Shown: one piece after another, positions 19,801-26,771 of the stretch | Numbering within the stretch: the first letter of the stretch is position 1 | Layout of the letters: the number at the start of each line of letters is the position of its first letter | Origin: Planctomycetota bacterium | GTDB lineage: Bacteria; Planctomycetota; UBA8108; JACQVS01 | DNA length: 41,363 nucleotides | NCBI GenBank assembly: GCA_028280485.1 | Contig: JANQLS010000079.1 | Location: 1-41,363, forward strand | Reading direction: 5' to 3' | The notes under the pieces: generated by a model | What the model was told of the DNA's origin: nothing | What the model saw: only the letters and a program-made list of their open reading frames with translations | The model's database searches: none | Program-made: the position numbers and the translations under genes

Positions 19801-20003
19801 TCCTCTTTATTGGAGACACGCCGATAACTTGTATGGATGCTGCCGACGCCAATGATGATGGCTTAGTGGATATCACTGACCCCATTACGGCTCTCAGTTT
19901 CCTTTTCCTGGGAACGATTGAAATCCCAGCACCTGGAGTCGTCGAGTGCGGGCCAGATCCAACTGAGGATGATCTTGCCGATTGTGATTACCCTAATTGT
20001 TAA
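13812..20003 (+). CDS. Giant secreted LamG / subtilase / cohesin-like / HYR / dockerin-like protein
   Basis: About 2063 residues from ATG 13812, chosen over the in-frame ATG at 13800 because GGAG lies at 13802-13805. After the signal peptide (about 20-42) come LamG about 50-236; a CBM9-like beta domain about 243-423 (SIDGILSNEEYEGAEQ); a PPC-like domain about 447-570; and an S8 subtilisin domain about 940-1250. The S8 domain has an apparently complete triad: Asp947 (VAVIDSD), His986 (YHGTKM) and Ser1205 (GGTSAAAA), with Asn1130 as oxyanion residue (SAGNP). Then follow extracellular beta domains, a cohesin-like segment about 1750-1890, a HYR domain about 1893-1973 (PPTLHCPEDMTV) and a dockerin-like EF-hand pair at the end. 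A hydrophobic, Cys-containing insertion of about 50 residues sits between His986 and Asn1130. Transcription probably ends at the hairpin at 20024. The divergent ECF sigma factor is a candidate regulator. Confidence 0.88.
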   Translation: MTAVPNTPRALLLKRKYRGLSLLCLLVSVLSILNGPQALMADPPLRSTDYNGSSYMSYADHDAFKPSDGFTIEAWVYRENNTRCETIVSKNFTNSWWLGFCNKLRFYSANFSFVDSTRDVPSQQWCHIAVTHDGNSVAFFIDGEEAGAFQNVPNIANNTGPMTIGADVAGGFPLEGRIDELRIWHTARTKEEINNDMYREVRTGPSLEAVFGDGGKTELIRGLTGTEIGTLTCDPFGILPQKLTIPFTSSPPSIDGILSNEEYEGAEQAVIRYHDGTAPRDALVKLLHNGTDLYVAFEHLRPAVDANTNPGIIIFIDPDQIVNDHPTSTELATSMLLSPGAKAGRYQGDNEFGFMACETSQACPEEFAVDGSATISSSEFRISTAILDANQSDLRLAFQHFGFQTALPNSKMAPGNSTPSNPSSWALAELESAPLPPGGDGDCQVPFEVPSDGPFPFSRVDPIDNLGSSISEVSCLPLPTPGPEAHYSFTPVEGGTYRFSAYSPEGNNVAILIGLNCPSEENTCLKGSDQFGDKDPEVLQITLEANTTYIVTIDSSSSSESGNFYFQVDKVELELPVVTRILAPGPNDFPFARNQMARIWKEDPQSGEIVGEIDEKDAENLSRNGIGVATYETPREVQLYEPKPSLRFSKFFHDIEESDEVELQYLDPSSPVQGQIQAFIATESGNDFEQIVLDPDGDRWSARIKFSLGQQQGQPLDGELQLNIGEVLIGLQKDPNASDPLMAISMLRGRKTFNTIAIDFDETLDIPTTQTPGRGQAEAPRPVGGIADDTGTILSLGSDQLVIDSRFGDFGNLVERLNATVVDQGNDGLAQTNPYKLIRFDPDQVNLDDAQVLLELVGAQGTFRVTNEATLAMIVISIEERLRGSNVTPNFLIQLHGSTALGAGEDNVFGYPVGNDSLQGAQRAWMMTQVLGNQHLNSRKVKVAVIDSDFCDRLPEEVSVDGGYNFHALSTSPYGITGPLGDKRYHGTKMATALGGIFHNGVGSAGSGGQVADLLLYNVGGLTYYYEAAAATLAATSDGARVINMSFGFPCSIGGINLCQLGGGPFLCLILGPIIDAALLLAQPFLPFPVPPFGACFVIAGYLEGMNAAITSAIGVAQAADIVVVASAGNPLEGMDPAPMEAFHIIPAVIPGVFSVGATNSSYENTMMYGFSIDAWVLEDNRSWSPPTENENCEGFTTQSVGGTSAAAAYVSGLVAQIRSANPSLSATSIKSILRRNFVRSPAPGNDSHVLRFLRSDEAFFEAVTRPIGPHPDPRPIFPSLAFDENPRTHWLSSQPFGWVTSKPDYGDSAGSPIPISFSEAESGKVIEDAGIHAFTADGMNENDFYRIAPAPDGTECTPYNILVSIEYYAAGSPMHITADVPAHTATLSNLGDTFQHQFRFRNVFMDEGFNFRAVGTNFYRMVVLIDEESSIAVDRFESNQDATEATPIAESEFSTFNSGFWWEHRLLLEDLSFHCATDVDTFMVDFPPLNEDCSDTSAPCGQEFAARRMTRLRFTGEGLGRIEVYPPSDLDPDPSEAIATGTGSVEIPCPASDLGLGRVLVKLYPQESIRTTVNYQLSVRYSAPLVAPHLNPNNFLCCEHPAGCDAPGLEIDPSVFDVDSWSPSDPDRHPSEYDLICPPGECIFPPSMYYQINWLEPEHLIGLGIDFNLPVSDAFEGVLLNLDHEVVASFEDVNGNRLNFELQAEPLPEGFYFLRLRGIAHRSVYRLYNLDPLPIDIPESNSIVPQLQSTSVCGDEATFNFNLQSDLPVTGFSFGLKWNPERAQFIDAELGSAINPSDVLTFIVQRNREEFGEAVIGVILNSGTTLDATETIEACRATFRTPEGSVGSSAVEICTATELGSPPVQAVVSVLDGETNRSTFPSLGCATVNLQADVIPPTLHCPEDMTVNGGPNGMIVTWDIEAVDTCSDVTVTCTPESGSFFPIGTTQVICEAEDASGNITECSFEVTVTESGGFRRSDANSDQVVDITDPITMLSFLFIGDTPITCMDAADANDDGLVDITDPITALSFLFLGTIEIPAPGVVECGPDPTEDDLADCDYPNC

Positions 20004-20023
20004 TCTCTTAGTCGAATCACTTA

Positions 20024-20061
20024 AAAAAGGGAGAGCAACATTAAAGTTGCTCTCCCTTTTT
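20024..20061 (+). terminator. Rho-independent terminator after the giant subtilase gene
   Basis: GGGAGAGCAAC and GTTGCTCTCCC form a perfect 11-bp stem around the loop ATTAAA. It is preceded by a run of A and followed by TTTTT, which extends the stem to 16 bp. It lies 20 bases after the stop at 20003. Confidence 0.92.
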
Positions 20062-20175
20062 CTATTTATCTTAAAGAGGACAAGGTTGACGCTGGATTAT
20101 TACCGTGAGAACAACGACAATAATTCACTCTAATATATCCCCTTCACATCAAATCCAAACTCAGAGATTTAATCC

Positions 20176-21081
20176 ATGCTGACTCTACTCTTCCTAGCTT
20201 TAAATGTTTCAAATTTCACCTTGATTGAAAAAGACGTTGAAATTAAACACTCCTTCTTCGTTGCCGGTCCTTCCTTCACCGGAATCATCGATGAATCGGG
20301 AAAACCCACTTGGGATTCAGGTCGACGCGGAGCCAGAGATGGTTTTGTTCTCCCCAACGGAAACATTTTGATTGCTTGGGGAAATGAGGTCAAAGAATTC
20401 ACTCGTGAAAAGAAAGTCGTCTTTCATTACAAACTCTCTAAACAAAATAAAGAAATCGGTACCTGCCAACGCTTAAAAAATGGGAATACTTTGATAACTG
20501 AATTAGGCGAGAAACCTCGATTGATCGAAGTAAATTCTGAAGGCAAAATCGTTGTCGATTGCCCTCTTAAACCAGAAACGAATAATGCTCACATGCAAAC
20601 GCGCATGGCAAGAAAACTTCCTAACGGAAACTACCTCGCACCTCATCTCTTGGCATTCAAAGTCAAGGAGTACACTCCCGAAGGAAAGGTAGTCAAAGAG
20701 TTCAAAACCGACTTTGTTTTTTTGGGCGGTCGAAAAGCAAGAAATTGGCCCTTTACTGCCATTCGACTTAAAAATGGAAACACCGTCATCAGCCTGACGA
20801 ATGGAAATAAAATAATTGAGGTCGACAAAAACGGAAAAGTGGTTTGGAAGGTGACCAACAAAGATTTAAAAGAAAAACCTTTTTCTGATCCCTGCGGAGC
20901 CCAACGCCTCCCCAACGGCAATACTGTTATTGCGAGCTACGCAGCTAAAAAAGGGATCAAACTTTTCGAGATCACTCGCGACAAGAAAATTGTTTGGTCG
21001 TATCAAGGCCCCCACCGCGTTCATCATTTTCAAATTCTTACGACCAATGGAAAACCTCTTAAAGGTACCCCCCTCAAATAG
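20176..21081 (+). CDS. Exported beta-propeller-like protein (PQQ/arylsulfotransferase-like repeats)
   Basis: A 301-residue protein with a short hydrophobic N-terminus (MLTLLFLALNVS), possibly a signal peptide. The rest is a set of repeats of the type LPNGN-LIA (about 56, 98, 140, 198, 243), each followed by a beta-strand pair such as VKEFTREKKVVFHYKL or IIEVDKNGKVVWKVT. This pattern belongs to beta-propellers of the PQQ-like or arylsulfotransferase-like type, giving about six blades. No enzymatic residues were identified; PQQ-type Trp docking motifs are not obvious. It ends shortly before the bidirectional hairpin at 21292 and faces the sulfatase at 21327 tail to tail. Confidence 0.7.
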   Translation: MLTLLFLALNVSNFTLIEKDVEIKHSFFVAGPSFTGIIDESGKPTWDSGRRGARDGFVLPNGNILIAWGNEVKEFTREKKVVFHYKLSKQNKEIGTCQRLKNGNTLITELGEKPRLIEVNSEGKIVVDCPLKPETNNAHMQTRMARKLPNGNYLAPHLLAFKVKEYTPEGKVVKEFKTDFVFLGGRKARNWPFTAIRLKNGNTVISLTNGNKIIEVDKNGKVVWKVTNKDLKEKPFSDPCGAQRLPNGNTVIASYAAKKGIKLFEITRDKKIVWSYQGPHRVHHFQILTTNGKPLKGTPLK

Positions 21082-21291
21082 AAACAATAATTCTCCCCTA
21101 ACAAGCCATTGTAAGTTGACTGAGGTGAGTTTTTCGATAAGCCTCTCTCTCGTCGATGAAAATGTAATTCCTACGAGTTAGCTCTTCGATACGGAAAAAG
21201 GAAAGCAAAGGTTCTATCGATGACCTTAGCTTTGATTTTGTAACCGGTTGGGATTGGGCCATGAGTACAAAATCGAATAATGACTCTACAT

Positions 21292-21325
21292 AAAAAAAGC
21301 CCACTCTTTCGAGTGGGCTTTTTTT
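21292..21325. terminator. Bidirectional rho-independent terminator
   Basis: GCCCACTC (21299-21306) and GAGTGGGC (21311-21318) form a perfect 8-bp stem with loop TTTC. It is preceded by seven A and followed by seven T, so it can work on both strands. It separates the convergent beta-propeller gene (ending 21081) and the sulfatase (ending 21327). Confidence 0.92.
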
Positions 21326-21326
21326 A

Positions 21327-22850
21327 TTACTCATACTTCCATTTAAGGATCCATGGATCATTCATCTTCCGTTGAAATTCTTTCAATTTCTTTTTGTAGG
21401 TTTCGAGAAGATCTTTGTATTTCGGATCCTTCGCTAAATTCTTTGATTCGTGGGGATCATTCTTAATATCAAAAAACTCAAAGGAAGGACGGTGAATATA
21501 CTGATGAACAGTTTTCTTGCCGTAAGGTGCATCCATCCCTTTTTTTAATTGAGCTTGCCAGCTAGAGGCTGCCCATAGATCTGAAGCAAATGGATAGGGA
21601 AGCCCAGCAGCAATGTTCCAAATGAGTTTATAGTTTTTATCACGCACGACCCGCATGGGATAATACATTTGGATCTCATGAAAAGTATGGGAAGCAAAAA
21701 CAGTCGGCCAATGTTCAGCATCGGCTTTTCCTAATATGGAAATCCACGATTTTCCGTGGTAGCTGTTAAACTTAAACCCACCACTTCGATTTTCTTTTAA
21801 GTGTTCTCCACGCTTCCTCCAATACGCGTTGGCGTTGAGAATATTCTTAGGCCCATTAGTCTTGGAATCGAGTCCACCCGCAAAATCGAGCAATGAAGGA
21901 GTGATATCGATATGGCTGATCAATGCACTCGATCGCACCCCTCTCGTTTTTTCGTAAGGATTCCTGACGACGAAGGGAACTTGTAATCCGGCTTCATAAA
22001 CAGTGGTTTTTCCCCCTGAAAAAGCCATCCCATGGTCGGAGGTGAAAACGATCATCGTTTTGTCGTACAGGTCAGCTTCTTTCAAAATCTTTATCAGGCG
22101 CCCCACCCCTTGATCAATTCTAGCGCAAGATTGGTAATACTGCGCAAGCTCTTCACGCGTCTCGGGCGTGTCCGGCAAAAAATAGGGAACAGGAATTTTT
22201 TTCGGATCGAAAAAGACCTCTTTTACTCCATTATGAGATCCTCGTCGGGGACGGTTTCCGAACAGATCAGGCTTAAGGTCAAGCTTTGAACTTCGATCGA
22301 TACCACCCCCTCGATGTGGATCACTCGTAGCGAAATACAAAAAGAAGGGTCGGTTATCTTCCTTGTTCGTGATGAATTCTCGGCAGTTCTCCGCCATTTG
22401 AACGGCGTTCCGAGTAGGTCCCTTTAAGTAAGTTTCAAAACGATAAACTTCCTCTGGTGCAACATGGTACTTGCCAATTTGAGCCGTGCGATAACCGGCC
22501 CGTTGCAAGACTCGGGGTAAAGCCAAGCTGACGACATCGTAAAAGGAGGCAAATTTATGGAAATGATGTTGGTGCCCAAATTGACCATTCTTGTGGTTAT
22601 GAACTCCAGACAAAACGACAGAGCGACTGGCGCTGCAACTTGCCGTAGTGGCGAAAGCATTTAAAAATAAAGTTCCATCCTTAGCTAAAGAATCAACATG
22701 AGGAGATACTGCAACCTTATCTCCATAACAACCCAAAGTAGGGCTCTCATCATCGGTGATGAAGAAAATAATATTTTTCTCAGCTGCGTTTGTGGTGCAG
22801 ATTCCAAATATCAATCCCACAAACAAAAGAACAGGAAGAAGCTTTTTCAT
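21327..22850 (-). CDS. Secreted sulfatase, N-sulphoglucosamine sulfohydrolase-like
   Basis: A 507-residue type I sulfatase with a Sec signal (about 1-22, ending TNAA). Metal-binding FFITDDESPTLG is at 29-40. The maturation signal is CSASR at 72-76: Cys72 is the residue normally converted to formylglycine, and Ala replaces the usual Pro, which the Cys-x-Pro/Ala-x-Arg rule allows. VFTSDHGMAFSGGKTTVYEAGLQVPF (about 268-293) supplies the second metal-site Asp-His and the following basic residue. The C-terminus (SFEFFDIKNDPHESKNLAKDP) is typical of the family. The closest overall type is the heparan N-sulfatase group; the substrate is inferred only. The stop lies at the edge of the shared terminator. 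Confidence 0.9.
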   Translation of the reverse strand: MKKLLPVLLFVGLIFGICTTNAAEKNIIFFITDDESPTLGCYGDKVAVSPHVDSLAKDGTLFLNAFATTASCSASRSVVLSGVHNHKNGQFGHQHHFHKFASFYDVVSLALPRVLQRAGYRTAQIGKYHVAPEEVYRFETYLKGPTRNAVQMAENCREFITNKEDNRPFFLYFATSDPHRGGGIDRSSKLDLKPDLFGNRPRRGSHNGVKEVFFDPKKIPVPYFLPDTPETREELAQYYQSCARIDQGVGRLIKILKEADLYDKTMIVFTSDHGMAFSGGKTTVYEAGLQVPFVVRNPYEKTRGVRSSALISHIDITPSLLDFAGGLDSKTNGPKNILNANAYWRKRGEHLKENRSGGFKFNSYHGKSWISILGKADAEHWPTVFASHTFHEIQMYYPMRVVRDKNYKLIWNIAAGLPYPFASDLWAASSWQAQLKKGMDAPYGKKTVHQYIHRPSFEFFDIKNDPHESKNLAKDPKYKDLLETYKKKLKEFQRKMNDPWILKWKYE

Positions 22851-23198
22851 TTCTATATCCTCAGAATGCCAACCGTATGAAGGCTGAATACAAGAAGTAG
22901 TGTTTAGAAATCTCAGTCCGTTAGGGAACCTTCATTTTATGAAGATCGCCCTGACAAGAACCAGTGAGAACTCTAAATTCTGAGGAGATAATTAATTCCT
23001 GTTGAATATCAGGAACTAATTATATTTGCGTAGGAGTCTGCAAATCACAAAAATTGGCTGAAAGCCTATTTTTAGTGGAGCGACGCAGATCGGAGAACTG
23101 CTTGGAGTGATTGAATAAAGGTCATAAAGATCTTTATTCAACAGAAAATAATCACATTACCCAAATATCATTTGCTTCGCCCAAGTCTTCGGAAAGGC
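22851..23198. other. Intergenic stretch with two dyad-symmetric sequences
   Basis: About 348 bases between the sulfatase start and the globin stop, with no credible gene. It holds two inverted repeats. One is an arm of 14 bases at 22988-23001 pairing with 23010-23023 (one mismatch, 8-base loop). The other is TTGAATAAAG at 23111-23120 pairing perfectly with CTTTATTCAA at 23132-23141 (11-base loop). Neither has a good T-run on the minus strand for globin termination, so they may be operators or leader hairpins for the sulfatase, or weak terminators. Confidence 0.5.
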
Positions 23199-23645
23199 CT
23201 AGACCACTGAAGAATTCACCTTGTTTTCGGTACTCTCCGAATTTGGATCATAACCTTCGGCGATAAAATCAATCGCTAACTGAAGGGCCTCTTCCCATTG
23301 ATTTTTAAGTTGGGGCGTAAATTCTTTATCAAACTCAGATACAGCTTGTATGAAACTTTTCTTCCAGTAGGGATAGAGATCCGGAGATACATCCAGTTGG
23401 GATTTTTGATGAGAACCTCTAATTCTTTCGATTCCCATTCTTCCAGTAGCTGTGCCTCGGCTGAAACCAATAGCTAAGTTGATCCCATGACGAAGCAATT
23501 CTTTCTGTTTTGAAAAATCAGTACCTGTAAATCGAGGACCAATGTCGGGATGGCTGGCTAGAAAAATGTCATAAAATCTAGTAATTAAATCCCCGTCGAT
23601 CAAACAGCGACCAAAGCTCTGGCTGACTTCTTTAAAATCATTCAT
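23199..23645 (-). CDS. Single-domain bacterial globin
   Basis: A 148-residue protein with the full globin helix pattern. It has FYDIFLASHPDIGPRFTGTDFSKQKELLRHG (about 24-54), where Phe39 fits the CD1 position and Gln47 or its neighbour the distal E7 position. GSHQKSQLDVSPDLYPYWKKSFIQAV (about 77-102) follows, where His79 is the likely proximal heme ligand. No reductase domain is attached, so it is not a flavohemoglobin. There is no signal peptide, so it is cytoplasmic. Oxygen or NO binding is the family role; its particular task here is unknown. It is a single gene between a sulfatase and the hydrolase. Confidence 0.85.
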   Translation of the reverse strand: MNDFKEVSQSFGRCLIDGDLITRFYDIFLASHPDIGPRFTGTDFSKQKELLRHGINLAIGFSRGTATGRMGIERIRGSHQKSQLDVSPDLYPYWKKSFIQAVSEFDKEFTPQLKNQWEEALQLAIDFIAEGYDPNSESTENKVNSSVV

Positions 23646-23936
23646 AACTGGAACCCTTTTCGTTATCCACTTAACAGTGGCCCTTTAACTAAACCCTCAT
23701 AATGACTCCCTTACAAAATCCTAAACCAACATCTAAAGTATCGGATATAACTTCAAATTTTCATTAGCAGCCGTTCACGCTTCAAAACTCTTGAGTTATC
23801 GCTTAAAGAATTGACAATGTGTTTAATATCCCATACCACCCATACAGAAAAATTCCCCACATCAGCAATGAAACATGATATTTTCAGCAGTGCTTATAAC
23901 TCGGTACATCACTCATGAATCCTTCAGTTTGGTTAA
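23646..23936. other. Divergent promoter region between globin and hydrolase genes
   Basis: About 290 AT-rich bases separating the divergent globin (minus) and alpha/beta hydrolase (plus) genes. I saw no FNR-type TTGAT-N4-ATCAA box, no strong hairpin and no small gene. Confidence 0.35.
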
Positions 23937-24902
23937 ATGAATATGCCCCTCATCGATAGACGATCTCACTTTCAATGTGAATCCTCCACCCTTAAGTGTT
24001 TCTTCGTTTTATATATATCCATTATCGGGGGAAGCCTTTTATCTTCTTGCCAAACCCAGCAGCAATCACGACTGGAACACAACTACGTTAACAATGAAGG
24101 TGTCAAGCTACACTACGCAGCTCAGGGACAGGGAGACTTGGTGGTGTTTATTCATGGGTTCCCCGATTTTTGGTACTCCTTTAACCATCAAATGAATCAT
24201 CTTAAAAATCACTATCGTGTCGTAGCTTTAGATACTCGGGGATACAACTTGAGCGATAAGCCCAAAGAACAAGCTGACTATGACATGAAACATCTTGTTG
24301 CCGATGTCATCGCAGTCATTAAGGCCGAAAAAAGAAACAAAGCTGTTATCGTGGGACATGATTGGGGGGGAGCGATCGCCTGGCAGTTGACCCTTTCACA
24401 GCCAGAATGGGTAGACAAACTCATCATCGTAAACCTTCCCCACCCCAAGGGAATGATGCGAGAGTTAACTCACAATCCAACTCAAAAGGCAAATTCACAA
24501 TATGCTCGCGCCTTTCAAAATCCCTTATCACATAAATTACTCAATGCCGATTTCCTGGCGAGACTCGTGGCAAAAGATGCCGACACTCTAAAAAGATACA
24601 AAGAAGCCCTCGAACGTTCGAGCTTCGAAGGCATGATGAATTATTACCGTCAAAACTATCCGAAAGAGCCTTACCAAGAAATCACTGGGGAGCTACCCAA
24701 GGTGAACATCCCCGTCTTACAGTTTCACGGCCTCAAAGATAAGGCTCTCCATCACCACGGGCTCAACAACACCTGGGAGTGGCTGGGAAAAGACTACACC
24801 CTCGTCACCCTACCCGAAGCTGACCATTGGGCTCATCACGATGAGGCGGACTTGGTTTCAGAGACGATGTTGAATTGGCTTCAGATGAGAACTTCGAAGT
24901 AA
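23937..24902 (+). CDS. Alpha/beta hydrolase lipoprotein, epoxide hydrolase-like
   Basis: A 321-residue protein with an unusually long N-terminus and then a lipobox, LSSC, ending at Cys38, so it is probably a lipoprotein. Alpha/beta-hydrolase landmarks are HGFPDFWYSF (oxyanion HGFP at 73-76), GHDWGG (140-145) with Asp142 as nucleophile, an acid at about Asp268 (GLKDKAL) and His297 (EADHWAHHDEAD). The Asp nucleophile and the lid motif MMNYYRQNY (233-241) fit epoxide hydrolases, and a haloalkane or fluoroacetate dehalogenase remains possible. Lipoprotein localisation of such an enzyme is less common. An alternative start lies at 23943. The stop is only 3 bases from the stop of the convergent sulfatase at 24906. 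Confidence 0.82.
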   Translation: MNMPLIDRRSHFQCESSTLKCFFVLYISIIGGSLLSSCQTQQQSRLEHNYVNNEGVKLHYAAQGQGDLVVFIHGFPDFWYSFNHQMNHLKNHYRVVALDTRGYNLSDKPKEQADYDMKHLVADVIAVIKAEKRNKAVIVGHDWGGAIAWQLTLSQPEWVDKLIIVNLPHPKGMMRELTHNPTQKANSQYARAFQNPLSHKLLNADFLARLVAKDADTLKRYKEALERSSFEGMMNYYRQNYPKEPYQEITGELPKVNIPVLQFHGLKDKALHHHGLNNTWEWLGKDYTLVTLPEADHWAHHDEADLVSETMLNWLQMRTSK

Positions 24903-24905
24903 GAC

Positions 24906-26300
24906 CTACTTCCTCCCAAGATCCAAGGTAGGGATATAGCCTTCCTCCCCTTTTACTCCAGGGCGAGGGAGAAGTGTTTTTGGATTTTTGGCAACTCCCA
25001 CAGGGCGGGAATTATTAACAATCTCTTTTTCAAATTTTTGCATCAGCGCTGTCAGTCGCTTAACGACTTGAGGATGATTCTTATAAACGTTTTTCTTTTC
25101 ACTTAAGTCGCGCCCGAGATGAAACAGTTTCTTGTCCTTAAAAAGCTTCCAATCACCGGAACGAACAGCTTTGAGTTGTTCAAAGCGATAGTAGAAAAAA
25201 CTTTGATGAGGAGTCTTTGCGCCGGGTTCATCTTTTAAGATAGATAAGATGTTTTTTCCATCGATCACGCGATCTGTTGGAACTTTGACTCCAGCTAACT
25301 TCGAGAACGTAGGGAGAAGATCCATCGATGTGATCAGCTCATTACTTCGAGCATTCGCCGGGATCGTTCCCGGCCACCAGGCGACCGTAGGTACTCGAAA
25401 TCCTCCTTCCCAGGTCGACCCTTTGCCGCCCCTTAAGGGCAAGCTGACACAGCCTCGAGCGCCACCATTGTCGGAGGTGAAAAACACTAAAGTCTTTTTA
25501 TCGAGATTAAGCTCTCGTAAGGTTTTTAAGACCTGCCCAACGCTCCAATCCACTTCTTCAATCTGAGCTTCAGTAACGTTCTTTGCATTCTTCATAAATT
25601 GAGGACTTGCCAATCGGGGATGATGGACAAAGGCATGGGGAAGATACACAAAGAAAGGCTTATCTTTATTGTTACGAATGAATTGGGTGGCTCGATCCGT
25701 GAATTTCTTACAAAGAGCCGCTTGCTCTTCCATGGTATTCACTTCTTCCACAACTTTTCCGTCATCAAGAATGGGTAGTTTAGGAAATTTCCATCGCTTT
25801 AAGCCCGGCCACATATCATTGGAATAGGGAATCCCGTAATACGTATCGAATCCCTGAGATCGTGGCAAAAACTCCTTTTGATCACCCAAATGCCATTTTC
25901 CGAAGCATCCCGTCGCATACCCACTTTTCTTTAATTGCTCAGCGATGGTGATTTCTTTCGGATTTAAGCCATACTTATCACCAGGAAATAAAACGGCATG
26001 GCCCGATCCTTTTGGCAATCCCACTCGCAAGGGATAACTTCCTGTCATAAGAGCTGCTCGGGAAGGAGTACAAACTGCGGAGGCGACATAAAAGGATGTA
26101 AGTTTAATCCCTTCTTTCGCCATACGATCTAAATGCGGAGTTTCATTTATCTTCGAACCAAAAGGCCCGATATCTCCGTAGCCCATGTCATCGATAAAAA
26201 TAACGACAAAATTTGGCTGTGTTTCTTTCGCAAAACTTAGGAACGAAAACCCAAGTAAACACGTAGTAAATAGAAGTAGCTTTCTTATTGAAACATTCAT
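24906..26300 (-). CDS. Secreted arylsulfatase A-like sulfatase
   Basis: A 464-residue type I sulfatase with a Sec signal (about 1-24, ending SFA). Metal-binding FVVIFIDDMGYGDIG is at 31-45. The formylglycine motif CTPSR starts at Cys77 and is followed by AALMTGSYPLRVGLP. GKWHLGD (about 134-140) and FFTSDNGGARG with GGKGSTWEGGFRVPTV (about 275-307) complete the active site. It matches the arylsulfatase A/N-acetylgalactosamine-sulfatase group; the substrate cannot be named. Its start is only 40 bases from the start of the divergent membrane protein at 26341, leaving little room for two separate promoters. Confidence 0.92.
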   Translation of the reverse strand: MNVSIRKLLLFTTCLLGFSFLSFAKETQPNFVVIFIDDMGYGDIGPFGSKINETPHLDRMAKEGIKLTSFYVASAVCTPSRAALMTGSYPLRVGLPKGSGHAVLFPGDKYGLNPKEITIAEQLKKSGYATGCFGKWHLGDQKEFLPRSQGFDTYYGIPYSNDMWPGLKRWKFPKLPILDDGKVVEEVNTMEEQAALCKKFTDRATQFIRNNKDKPFFVYLPHAFVHHPRLASPQFMKNAKNVTEAQIEEVDWSVGQVLKTLRELNLDKKTLVFFTSDNGGARGCVSLPLRGGKGSTWEGGFRVPTVAWWPGTIPANARSNELITSMDLLPTFSKLAGVKVPTDRVIDGKNILSILKDEPGAKTPHQSFFYYRFEQLKAVRSGDWKLFKDKKLFHLGRDLSEKKNVYKNHPQVVKRLTALMQKFEKEIVNNSRPVGVAKNPKTLLPRPGVKGEEGYIPTLDLGRK

Positions 26301-26340
26301 AGCTGATCAAAATTCTAAGAGTGACTCAAACGGGATCGAA

Positions 26341-26769
26341 ATGGATTTAGAACAACTTCTAGACCACTTAACGTTGCACGGAAGCATCTGCTTCTTGGTG
26401 GGTTTATTCACGGGGTTTCCTTATTATCGATCTCTCCTCAAAGAGGAAGAAGCAGAACTTCAAAACTCTTGGAGAGTCGCTCATCTCAGCTTAACCCTGG
26501 GAGGAGTCTTACTCTTTTCCCTTGTGGGATTATTTCCGAGGATTTCTGTAGGCAATCCCGTTGATACCCTACTCATCGGATCTTTCATTCTCTCAGCCTA
26601 CTCCTTCATGATTTCACTACCCTTAGGAGCCTTAACTAAGAACAGAGGCTTAATTCCATCGAAGGGTTGGGGGCAGCTTGTTTTCTTAGGAAATATCTCT
26701 GGAGTCTTGACCTCCTCCGTCGGAGGAATTCTTCTTCTCTATGTAAGCTTTCTCAAGATCATTAAATGA
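26341..26769 (+). CDS. Four-helix membrane protein of unknown function
   Basis: 142 residues from ATG 26341. The frame is open further upstream, but earlier starts would overlap the divergent sulfatase, so 26341 is preferred. Four hydrophobic segments lie at about 14-28, 43-63, 72-95 and 108-137, so it is an inner-membrane protein. The sequence (LHGSICFLVGLFTGFPYY, then WRVAHLSLTLGG) has a vague resemblance to small four-helix proteins of the hydroxylaminobenzene mutase/styrene-oxide isomerase type, but this is too weak for a call. It ends 2 bases before the stop of the convergent sulfatase. Confidence 0.65.
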   Translation: MDLEQLLDHLTLHGSICFLVGLFTGFPYYRSLLKEEEAELQNSWRVAHLSLTLGGVLLFSLVGLFPRISVGNPVDTLLIGSFILSAYSFMISLPLGALTKNRGLIPSKGWGQLVFLGNISGVLTSSVGGILLLYVSFLKIIK

Positions 26770-26771
26770 CC

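Noticed and set aside
21098..21361. Minus-strand open frame of 87 codons
   Set aside because: It runs through the bidirectional terminator and overlaps the end of the sulfatase gene out of frame.
26185..26340. Longer N-terminus for the small membrane protein
   Set aside because: The extra residues are antisense to the signal peptide of the divergent sulfatase and do not look like protein sequence continuous with the membrane helices.
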